Shown here piece after piece: positions 9,821 through 21,130 of a stretch of DNA of 64,000 bases; the stretch's first letter is position 1; every line of letters starts with the position of its first letter. Source of the stretch: Rutidosis leptorrhynchoides (lineage: Eukaryota; Streptophyta; Magnoliopsida; Asterales; Asteraceae). The stretch spans positions 98,430,001-98,494,000 of the forward strand of contig NC_092333.1 in assembly GCF_046630445.1 (NCBI RefSeq), read 5' to 3'. Below the pieces are notes generated by a model. That model did no database searches. It worked only from the letters and a program-made list of their open reading frames with translations, and was not told where the DNA came from. A program made the position numbers and the translations under genes.

Positions 9821-12734
9821 TGTAATGACCTGGACTTTTTCGATCGATCTATACTTATAAGATTAATATTTACATAAATTAAACCTTACCAACATGATAA
9901 GCAACCCAAATTGTTGAGACTTATGTTTTTGAAAAGAGAATTAACACAACGTTTGACCGTCTAGTTTGACCGATGATATCACGAACTATATAACATATGA
10001 TAATTATACGTTTGTGTATATATATGTATATATACATATTTAACATGATCTAAGGATGTTTTAATATCTCATTTTGTATTAATAACAATAAGTTATAAGT
10101 ATATTTTGAAACTACTAACTTAAGTTTTCAAAACGATAACTTTAAGTAACGTTTTTTGATATAAATACTTATAACCTATAATGTTTATACATATATCGTA
10201 TATGTAATGTATTTAATCACTTTTTAAGGACTTAAATACATAAAACAATATAAGTATATTCACAAAAGATAACTATATTTGAATCCTCGTTCCGTTTTCA
10301 CAAGATTTCTATACGTATATCTAGAGTATATGTACTCGTATCATACCTAACTTCTATACATATTTACTATTGGTATATACACATCAAATCACCACCTAAC
10401 TAGCCTTTGTTACTGCCCTAAGGTAGAGGTAATTACTTTTGTAAGATAGTATGACTAATTACACAAGATTACAAGCATGGAAATTTGTCCATGTCCCCCC
10501 CCATTCACGTTTTTAATGGGGGTATTCTCACCTCATTTTGGTTCAACTTCTATCATCATTTCTCTAGCTAAACACACACACTTACTAGCCTCATGTCTCT
10601 CTAAGAACTCCAGCAAAAATCCTCTCAAGAATCACCTTAAACACCACCATAACAAGATCAAACAAAAACACTACAAAAATACAACTTTCATTTCAAGTTT
10701 ATGTCTTAAGTTGCTTCCAATCTTTCATCCAACTCCATCACTCTTTTGGTTCTAGGTTTTTACTTCTCTTTTACAGCAATCTTGTCCAAGTAACTTGAGG
10801 TAGTAACTTTGTTCATAACCTTATTCGATTCATATATATATAGCTATCATATTTTATGGTATACAATTTTAACAACAAGAACATAGTTTGAATGATTTCA
10901 AACTTGTTTGCAAACTAAATAGATCCTTCTAACTTAACTTTTAAAATACTTCAAGACCTGTAATATATCATAAATATATGCTAATTTAGCAAGGTATAAC
11001 TTGGTTTTTCAAAGAACACCTTAAAAACTGAATTTACGACGTCGGAGTGTAACCGGGGGCTGTTTTGGGTTGGATAATTAAAAACTATCTTGAACTTTGA
11101 ATTGGAGGCTTATTTTATGGAAAATTGATATTTACTATGAATATGATAACACATAAAAATTTCATGATTTAACTCAAAGTATAAGTATTTTTAGAAAAAT
11201 AATCATTTAATGTTGTTTACATAAGGGAAAATGATCAACTTCATAAGTTTCACCAAAGTTTGACCTATGACCTGTGATTTCGAATAAAAACTAAGGTATT
11301 TACAGTTCATATTCTTAAAGAAGGACTCGATCCAAGGAAGTGGCAAGTTGAACCAACGAAAACGGAGTTGTAACGAAGAAACTATGACCAAAACAAGATC
11401 GGATATCCAAAACTAGTTTAGCCACGAAAATAATTGGAGAAAAATTAAATGAATCACATCTTTCTAAAATAACATGATATTTTATATATATGTACTCATA
11501 ATTTAATTTTATATATTTCAGGACCACCCGTAAACAATACGAGAAGATTAATCATAAGATCCCATGATTGTACGCAACACGTCATTTGACAACACCGGTA
11601 CTTTATGTACGCAACACGTCATTTGACAACACCGGTACCATGGGTCAAGATTAATCCCGACCAATACAAATACGATGGGGTTTTATTTATTTCGATGGGG
11701 GTTTTATTTATTAAATACCTAAATATGAACCATTAAAATTGAATTACTAACATCGGACTGCTAACTACGGACTAAGAAATTATTAAAACTATTAAAAGTA
11801 TAATAAGTATATATATGTGACGATTGTTTAAAATGGAAATATATTGATAAACTATATATGGATAGGTTCGTGATATCAACCGGAGACCAAGTCAAAATAT
11901 ATATATCTTCAAGGCAAAAGTGAGTATATAGTCCCACTTTTAAACTCTAAATATTTCGGGATGAGAATACATGTATTTTATGTTTTACGATATGGACACA
12001 AGTAACTGAAAAATATATTCTACGTTGAGTTGTACCACTGGCATACTTCCCTGTAGCTTGGTAACTAATATTTACAGCGGTATTGTAAACGCGAATCCTG
12101 TTGATAGATCTATCGGGCCTGACAACCCCAACCGGACTGGACGACCAGTATTCAACGGTTGCACAGTACTTCGTTTCGTGACTACACTTGGTACGGTGTA
12201 GCAAGATTTCATAATAAAGGGAATATGCGACGTGATTAAATGTTAAGTATGGTTACCAAGTGCTCAACCACTTAGAATATTTTTATTAAAATGTTTACAT
12301 ATGAAATCTTGTGGTCTATATTTATATCGCTGCCGGCATTAAACCTATATCTCACCAACTTTATGTTGACATTTTAAACATGTCTATTCTCAGGTGATAA
12401 CTAAAAGCTTCCGCTGCAACATGTTGAATTTAAGCAAGATCTTGAGTATGCATATTTGTGTCAAAAATAAAACTGCATATCCGAGGAATTGTAATGTAAA
12501 ATATGCTAGAAATCGTATTGTTATCATCACATGTAAAGTTAGTAAGTCTAAGATTATCGCTAAACGATAATCATCTTTATATTGTCTAAAGCTTGTATTA
12601 ACATAAGAGTTATGGTTTGTAATGTAAAATAAATGCAGTTGTTCTTTTAAAAATGTCGCATATAGAGGTCAATACCTCGCAATGAAATCATACGTTATCT
12701 AACTCGTTCTTATGGTTAAGGACGGGTTATGACA
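9821..12734 (+). repeat. 5' LTR of the nested chromovirus
   Basis: 2914 bp. It holds a tandem pair of 32-bp units (11570-11601 and 11607-11638, each starting GTACGCAACACG and ending ACACCGGTAC) and blocks shared with the other chromovirus LTRs here (CGCGAATCCT near 12090, GGGATGAGAATACATG near 11958, TATTCTCAGGTGATAACT near 12385). Confidence 0.95.
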
Positions 12735-12736
12735 TG

Positions 12737-12748
12737 TGGTATCAGAGC
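12737..12748 (+). other. Primer binding site, initiator Met tRNA type (nested chromovirus)
   Basis: TGGTATCAGAGC lies two bases after the 5' LTR end, the usual complement to the 3' end of initiator Met tRNA in plant LTR elements. Confidence 0.9.
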
Positions 12749-12922
12749 GGTGGTCTTAGCGAACCAGGTTTGCATTAGTGTGTCTAACTGATAAGTCGTT
12801 AGGATACATTAGTAAGTCTGGACTTTGACCGGGTCTGATTTAAAAACCATTGCTTATCATTGTTGGTTAAAATTTATATGTAAATATTATGTAGTACTAA
12901 TGGGTTAGTTGTTGTGTGATAG

Positions 12923-13375
12923 ATGTCGGGCTCAAAACTTGTTATCACATTCAGCGACTCCGAACCAGAATCTTCAGATGGTGTTCCAGTCATTAACCTA
13001 TCCGATGACGAAAATGATATCTTTGGGGAAGACTCACAAATTCCGGATGAACCGACTATAGAGAACCCGGAAAGTGAACCCGAGGAGGAAAGTGAACCCG
13101 AGGAAGAAAGTGAACCCGAGGAAGAAATACAAGAAATTACAAAAGACAAGTTCGAACTAGGAAAGAAACGAAAGGCTAATGAATTAGAAAATTCAAATCC
13201 CGAGTTTAGTAAGGATGATGTGGCACCAACTCCACTAGACACTACCACCCCTATTCCCGCTATTCCTATTTGTTCTATCCCGGCATCCAGTTCTTCAGCC
13301 CCACCGCCAAAATATAGGCAAACAGCTAGGATAAGCGTTAGGCCATTCCTTGAACCTAAACGTCCTAGAAAATAG
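12923..13375 (+). CDS. Short acidic pre-gag frame of the nested chromovirus
   Basis: A 150-residue frame between primer site and gag, beginning MSGSKLVITFSDSEPES. It is strongly acidic, with three perfect repeats of SEPEEE encoded by 18-base units (about 13074-13127), then a basic KKRKANE segment and a Pro/Ser-rich end closing in KRPRK. A frame of the same kind and position occurs in the chromovirus at 60.4-61.2 kb, which argues for a real component of these families. I know of no function. The acidic stretch flanked by basic clusters could be nuclear or nucleic-acid related, which is inference only. Confidence 0.55.
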   Translation: MSGSKLVITFSDSEPESSDGVPVINLSDDENDIFGEDSQIPDEPTIENPESEPEEESEPEEESEPEEEIQEITKDKFELGKKRKANELENSNPEFSKDDVAPTPLDTTTPIPAIPICSIPASSSSAPPPKYRQTARISVRPFLEPKRPRK

Positions 13376-13734
13376 ACCAAACGATGCACTACCGTATTAA
13401 ACCATGGGATCATATAATGTTTTGTATAATATTACTAGTGTGGTTTGCTTAATATTCGATGTAAGATAAGCATATGTAAAATAGTGAAGTATGAAATGCA
13501 ATAATTTTCCATGGTTAAGTATTATTTAGATGGTAGTAATTGGTTCTGTACTAAGCTATTAAGTATGGACATTAACGGGTAGGTACTACCCTAGATATAA
13601 TTATAAAATGCTAATAAGAAGAAAAGGCTTTTATAATAATACCTGGTTCATATTATTAACAAGCTATAATGTACTATAAATACACACTACATCTATAATA
13701 ATCCATGTGAATAATTATTTTCTTTCATTAGGAA

Positions 13735-16700
13735 ATGGCGCGATTGAATCGAATGACGGAACAAGAAGTCGAGGAATTCATCAACCAACGAGTGAACGAC
13801 AGAATGTTATGGGTCGAGGCTGCAAGAGCTGCTGCAGTTAACCCAAATCCTCGTGTAGGATGCACCTACAAAACTTTTCAAGCTTGTAAGCCCTCATCAT
13901 TCAGTGGAACAGAAGGACCGATCGGTTTAACCCTGTGGATAAAAAAGATGGAGACTGTGTTTAAAATCAGTGGTTGTGTTAAAAAGGACATGACCAAGTA
14001 TGCATCATGCATTTTACAAGATAGTGCACTCACGTGGTGGAAAAATTATGTGAAGGCTGTAGGAGGAGATGTAGCTTATGATACTCCTTGGGAAGAATTC
14101 AAAACAATGTTAATCAACGAGTATTGTCCAAGGAACGAGGTTAGGAAGTTGGAAGATGAATTACGAAGCTTGAAGGTTGTTGGTACTGAAATCACCAACT
14201 ACAATCAGCGATTCATGGAATTAGTTTTGCTATGTCCTGAATTGGTTCCAACCGAAGAACGGAAGATTGAAATGTACAAAGATGGTTTGCCCAAAAAGGT
14301 CAAGGCAAATGTTACAGCATTGAAACCTAAGACAATTCATGAAGCTATAACCATGGCAAACGAGCTAATGGATCAGGTCATCATGGATAAGAAAGTATCC
14401 AATACTGATGTGAAGGTATCAGGTAACAAAAGAAAGTGGAATGGAAATTATGATCGAGGTAACCAACAACAATCTTTTAAGAAACAAGAAATCACGCAAG
14501 GTGCGGGTAGTGGTTTAAGCTTTGGTTATAAAGGACAAAATCCTTTATGCAACCGATGCCACAAACATCACTCTGGTTACTGTAATGTGGTATGCAACAA
14601 ATGTAATCGAAAGGGTCATCTTGCTGAAGATTGTAGGGCTCTCGTTACAAATACAAATGGTACCAAGACTCCTGCCACTAATGCAAATAGAACTGCTTTG
14701 GCTACTGTTACTTGTTATGGATGTGGGAAACAGGGTCATTATAAGAGCCAGTGCCCGAATCCAGAGAAGAATATCGGACCTGCACGAGGGAGAGCATTTG
14801 TTATTAATGCTAGAGAGGCGTGTGAAGACCCGGAGCTTGTTACGAGTACGTTTACCATTAATAACTTATCCGCATCTATTATATTTGATACTAGTGCTGA
14901 TAGAAGTTACGTGTGTAGAGACTTTCACGCTAAATTGAATTGTTCATCATTACCTCTAGATGCTAAGTACATGATTGAGTTAGCTAATGGTAAACTAATT
15001 AAAGCCGATAAAATTTGCCGTGATTGTAAAATAAATTTAGCCGGAGAAACATTTAAAATTGACTTAATACCCGTAGAATTAGGAAGTTTTGATGTAATAG
15101 TCGGCATGGACTGGATGTCCAAAGTAGGAGCTGAAGTTGTGTGTGCCAAGAAGGCAATTCGCATTCCTTGTAAGGATAAAATGCCGGTGATGATTTATGG
15201 AGAGAAGCGTAACTCAAAGCTAAAACTCATTAGCTGTTTGAAAGTCAAGAAGTGTTTAGAAAAGGGATGTGATGCTATTCTAGCACATGTTAATAAAGTC
15301 GAAAAGAAAGAAAAAGAGAAGTGCATCAACGACGTGCCTGTGGCAAGAGATTTTCCTGAAGTTTTTCCGGAAGAGTTGCCGGGATTACCTCCATTTAGAT
15401 CTGTAGAATTTCAAATAGATTTAGTACCAGGAGCTGCACCAGTTGCCCGTGCTCCATATAGACTTGCACCGTCCGAGTTAAAAGAACTTCAGAGTCAGTT
15501 AAAAGAATTACTGGATCGTGGATTCATACGACCAAGTACTTCACCGTGGGGAGCTCCGATTCTATTTGTTAAAAAGAAAGATGGATCTTTTAGGATGTGT
15601 ATAGATTATCGTGAATTAAATAAGTTAACTATCAAGAATCGGTATCCACTACCGAGAATTGACGACTTATTTGATCAACTGCAAGGATCATGTGTGTACT
15701 CAAAAATTGACCTAAGATCGGGCTATCATCAATTACGCGTCAAAGAAGAAGATATACCCAAAACTGCTTTTCGGACACGTTATGGTCATTACGAATTTTT
15801 GGTCATGCCGTTTGGGTTGACAAATGCGCCAGCTGTATTCATGGACCTCATGAATCGAGTTTGTAGTCCATATTTAGATAAGTTTGTTATCGTTTTCATT
15901 GATGATATTCTTATATATTCTAAGAGTGAGCAAGAGCATGAGCAGCATTTAAGGTTGATATTAGAGTTGTTGAGAAAAGAACAGCTATATGCTAAATTTT
16001 CTAAATGTGCTTTCTGGTTGAAAGAAGTGCAATTTCTTGGCCACGTTGTTAGTAGCAAAGGAATTCAGGTTGATCCAGCAAAAATTGAAGCCATTGAAAA
16101 ATGGGAGACTCCTAAAACACCAATGCAGATACGCCAATTTTTGGGTTTAGCCGGTTATTATAGAAGGTTTATTCAAGATTTTTCCCGAATAGCTAAGCCG
16201 TTGACAGCATTAACGCAAAAAGGGAAGAAATACGAATGGACCTCGGAACAGGAGAACGCATTTCAATTACTGAAGAAGAAGTTAACTACGGCGCCTATTT
16301 TATCGTTACCTGAAGGGAACGATGATTTTGAAATATATTGTGACGCTTCGCGACAAGGTTTTGGTTGCGTTCTTATGCAACGGAAGAAAGTTATTGCATA
16401 CGCATCCCGACAATTGAAGATTCACGAGCGGAATTATACGACGCATGATTTAGAACTGGGAGCAGTCGTGTTTCTATTGAAGATATGGAGACACTACTTG
16501 TATGGGGTTAAATGCACTGTGTTCACTGATCATAAAAGTCTTCAACATATTTTTGATCAGAAACAGCTGAACATGAGGCAACGTAGGTGGGTCGAGTTAA
16601 TAAATGACTATGATTGTGAAATTCGTTATCATCCCGGGAAAGCGAATGTGGTGGCTGACACACTAAGCAGAAAGGAACGAGAACCAATTCGAGTACGAGC

Positions 16701-18165
16701 GATGAACATAAAAATTCGCATGAATCTCAACTCACAAATCAAAGAAGTTCAACGAGAAGCACTTACTAAAGAAAATATAGGAAAGGAAATAATGAAGAAG
16801 TATGAGAAGCAACTCGTTATACGGGAAGATGGAATTCGATATTTTGCAAATCGTATTTGGGCACCGAAGTTGGGTGGATTAAGGAAGTTGATATTGAACG
16901 AGGCACATAAGACAAGATACTCAATACATCCTGGAGTTGGAAAGATGTATCAAGATCTTAAGACACATTATTGGAGGCCTAATTTGAAGATAGACGTTGC
17001 AACATATGTTGGGGAATGTTTAACTTGTTCCAAAGTCAAAGCAGAACACCAAAAGCCGTCAGGGTTACTTCAACAACCAGAAATCCCAGAATGGAAATGG
17101 GATGGTATTACCATGGATTTCATCACGAAGTTACCAAAGACTGCCTGGGGATACGACACCATTTGGGTAATTGTTGATCGTCTTACCAAATCTGCACATT
17201 TCTTGCCTATAAAGGAAACGGATAGAATGGAGAAATTATTACGATTATATATAAAGGAAATAGTTTCAAGGCATGGAATACCTATTTCCATTATATCTGA
17301 TCGTGATAGTAGATTTACCTCAAAGTTCTGGCAATCACTACAGGAGGCACTAGGAACTCGTTTGGATATGAGTACCGCATATCATCCGCAAACCGACGGG
17401 CAGAGTGAAAGAACAATTCAGACTCTTGAAGACATGCTCAGGGCATGTGTGATCGATTTTGGAAACGGATGGGATAAGTATTTACTGTTAGCAGAATTCT
17501 CGTATAATAATAGTTATCATGCGAGCATTAAAGCTGCGCCATTCGAAGCATTGTACGGAAGGAAGTGTAGATCTCCTATTTGTTGGAATGAAGTAGGAGA
17601 TCGACAATTAACTGGACCCGAGATCATCCATGAAACTACTGAGAAGATAGTGCAAATCAAGGAGAAATTGAAAACAGCCCGTAGTCGCCAAAAGAGCTAC
17701 GCCGATGTCCGAAGGAAACCATTAGAGTTTCAGATCGGTGACATGGTTATGTTAAAGGTGTCACCTTGGAAAGGTGTAATACGTTTTGGAAAAAGGGGTA
17801 AACTAAACCCAAGGTATGTAGGCCCGTTCAAAATTATCGAACGCATCGGACCGGTAGCTTATCGACTCGAGTTACCGCAACAACTCGCCGGAGTACATAA
17901 TACATTTCACGTCTCGAACCTTAAAAAGTGTCTTGCAAAGGAAGACCTCACCATTCCTCTTGAAGAAATTCAAGTTGACGAGAAACTATAATTCATAGAA
18001 GAACCAATCGAGATCATGGACCGTGAAGTTAAACGGCTCAAGCAGAGCAACATACCGATCGTTAAAGTTCGTTGGAATGCACAAAGAGGTCCCGAGTTTA
18101 CTTGGGAGCGAGAGGATCAAATGAAACAAAAATACCCGCATTTGTTTCCCGATGACGCAAAATAG
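13735..18165 (+). CDS. gag-pol region of the nested chromovirus
   Basis: The order is: gag domain ([15 protein letters not shown]-like start, LTWWKNYV); zinc-knuckle cysteines ([14 protein letters not shown] and [14 protein letters not shown]); retropepsin-like protease region; reverse transcriptase ([38 protein letters not shown]); RNase H ([22 protein letters not shown]); integrase with HHCC and catalytic core ([37 protein letters not shown]); then [15 protein letters not shown] and a chromodomain-like tail ([12 protein letters not shown]). It acts as capsid, protease, reverse transcriptase and integrase of the element. The region looks almost whole with about one or two breaks. The domain order and C-terminal tail place it with chromoviruses, closest to the Tekay/Del group. 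Confidence 0.9.
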
Positions 18166-18197
18166 GTACGATTTTAAAATTTCAGGACGAAATTTAT

Positions 18198-18212
18198 TTA
18201 ACGGGTAGGTAC
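18198..18212 (+). promoter_or_regulatory. Polypurine-tract position of the nested chromovirus
   Basis: The bases just before the 3' LTR read TTAACGGGTAGGTAC, purine-rich but atypical. The 16-base string TTAACGGGTAGGTACT also occurs in the leader at about 13572-13587. Confidence 0.55.
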
Positions 18213-21125
18213 TGTAATGACCTGGACTTTTTCGATCGATCTATACTTATAAGATTAATATTTACATAAATTAAACCTTACCAACATGATAAGCAACCCA
18301 AATTGTTGAGACTTATGTTTTTGAAAAGAGATTTACACAACGTTTGACCGTCTAGTTTGACCGATGATATCACGAACTATATAACATATGATAATTATAC
18401 GTTTGTGTATATATATGTATATATACATATTTAACATGATCTAAGGATGTTTTAATATCTCATTTTGTATTAATAACAATAAGTTATAAGTATATTTTGA
18501 AACTACTAACTTAAGTTTTCAAAACGATAACTTTAAGTAACGTTTTTTGATATAAATACTTATAACCTATAATGTTTATACATATATCGTATATGTAATG
18601 TATTTAATCACTTTTTAAGGACTTAAATACATAAAACAATATAAGTATATTCACAAAAGATAACTATATTTGAATCCTCGTTCCGTTTTCACAAGATTTC
18701 TATACGTATATCTAGAGTATATGTACTCGTATCATACCTAACTTCTATACGTATTTACTATTGGTATATACACATCAAATAACCACCTAACTAGCCCTTG
18801 TTACTGCCCTAAGGTAGAGGTAATTACTTTTGTAAGATAGTATGACTAATTACACAAGATTACAAGCATGGAAATTTGTCCATGTCCCCCCCCATTCACG
18901 TTTTTAATGGGGGTATTCTCACCTCATTTTGGTTCAAATTCTATCATCATTTCTCTAGCTAAACACACACACTTACTAGCCTCATGTCTCTCTAAGAACT
19001 CCAGCAAAAATCCTCTCAAGAATCACCTTAAACACCACCATAACAAGATCAAACAAAAACACTACAAAAATACAACTTTCATTTCAAGTTTATGTCTTAA
19101 GTTGCTTCCAATCTTTCATCCAACTCCATTACTCTTTTGGTTCTAGGTTTTTACTTCTATTTTACAGCAATCTTGTCCAAGTAACTTGAGGTAGTAACTT
19201 TGTTCATAACCTTATTCGATTCATATATATATAGCTATCATATTTTATGGTATACAATTTTAACAACAAGAACATAGTTTGAATGATTTCAAACTTGTTT
19301 GCAAACTAAATAGATCCTTCTAACTTAACTTTTAAAATACTTCAAGACCTGTAATATATCATAAATATATGCTAATTTAGCAAGGTATAACTTGGTTTTT
19401 CAAAGAACACCTTAAAAACTGAATTTACGACGTCGGAGTGTAACCGGGGGCTGTTTTGGGTTGGATAATTAAAAACTATCTTGAACTTTGAATTGGAGGC
19501 TTATTTTCTGGAAAATTGATATTTACTATGAATATGATAACACATAAAAATTTCATGATTTAACTCAAAGTATAAGTATTTTTAGAAAAATAATCATTTA
19601 ATGTTGTTTACATAAGGGAAAATGATCAACTTCATAAGTTTCACCAAAGTTTGACCTATGACCTGTGATTTCGAATACAAACTAAGGTATTTACAGTTCA
19701 TATTCTTAAAGAAGGACTCGATCCAAGGAAGTGGCAAGTTGAACCAACGAAAACGGAGTTGTAACGAAGAAACTATGACCAAAACAAGATCGGATATCCA
19801 AAACTAGTTTAGCCACGAAAATAATTGGAGAAAAATTAAATGAATCACATCTTTCTAAAATAACATGATATTTTATATATATGTACTCATAATTTAATTT
19901 TATATATTTCAGGACCACCCGTAAACAATACGAGAAGATTAATCATAAGATCCCATGATTGTACGCAACACGTCATTTGACAACACCGGTACTTTATGTA
20001 CGCAACACGTCATTTGACAACACCGGTACCATGGGTCAAGATTAATCCCGATCAATACAAATACGATGGGGTTTTATTTATTTCGATGGGGCTTTTATTT
20101 ATTAAACACCTAAATATGAACCATTAAAATTGAATTACTAACATCGGACTGCTAACTACGGACTAAGAAATTATTAAAACTATTAAAAGTATAATAAGTA
20201 TATATATGTGACGATTGTTTAAAATAGAAATATATTTATAAACTATATATGGATAGGTTCGTGATATCAACCGGAGACCAAGTCAAAATATATATATCTT
20301 CAAGGCAAAAGTGAGTATATAGTCCCACTTTTAAACTCTAAATATTTCGGGATGAGAATACATGTATTTTATGTTTTACGATATGGACACAAGTAACTGA
20401 AAAATATATTCTACGTTGAGTTGTACCACTGGCATACTTCCCTGTAGCTTGGTAACTAATATTTACAGCGGTATTGTAAACGCGAATCCTGTTGATAGAT
20501 CTATCGGGCCTGACAACCCCAACCGGACTGGACGACCAGTATTCAACGGTTGCACAGTACTTCGTTTCGTGACTACACTTGGTACGGTGTAGTAAGATTT
20601 CATAATAAAGGGAATATGCGACGTGATTAAATGTTAAGTATGGTTACCAAGTGCTCAACCACTTAGAATATTTTTATTAAAATGTTTACATATGAAATCT
20701 TATGGTCTATATTTATATCGCTGCCGGCATTAAACCTATATCTCACCAACTTTATGTTGACATTTTAAACATGTCTATTCTCAGGTGATAACTAAAAGCT
20801 TCCGCTGCAACATGTTGAATTTAAGCAAGATCTTGAGTATGCATATTTGTGTCAAAAATAAAACTGCATATCCGAGGAATTGTAATGTAAAATATGCTAG
20901 AAATCGTATTGTTATCATCACATGTAAAGTTTGTAAGTCTAAGATTATCGCTAAACGATAATCATCTTTATATTGTCTAAAGCTTGTATTAACATAAGAG
21001 TTATGGTTTGTAATGTAAAATAAATGCAGTTGTTCTTTTAAAAATGTCGCATATAGAGGTCAATACCTCGCAATGAAATCATACGTTATCTAACTCGTTC
21101 TTATGGTTAAGGACGGGTTATGACA
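18213..21125 (+). repeat. 3' LTR of the nested chromovirus
   Basis: 2913 bp, near-identical to the 5' LTR and ending at the CTTAG target duplication. Confidence 0.95.
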
Positions 21126-21130
21126 CTTAG

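Larger units (their letters stand above)
9821..21125 (+). mobile_element. Ty3/gypsy chromovirus (Tekay-like), plus strand, nested and nearly whole
   Basis: LTRs at 9821-12734 and 18213-21125 (about 2.9 kb each) begin TGTAATGACC and end GGGTTATGACA. The target duplication CTTAG is perfect (9816-9820 and 21126-21130). Primer site, a short acidic leader frame, gag, protease, reverse transcriptase, RNase H, integrase and a chromodomain-like tail follow in canonical order. The two LTRs show only about 20 differences by eye, well under 1 percent, so it is young: some hundreds of thousands of years at usual rates. It looks nearly whole, with about one or two breaks. Confidence 0.95.

Noticed and set aside
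10477-10755. 92-residue plus-strand frame, repeated at 18868-19146
   Set aside because: It lies inside the chromovirus LTRs and is duplicated only because the LTRs are; low-complexity and no protein similarity.
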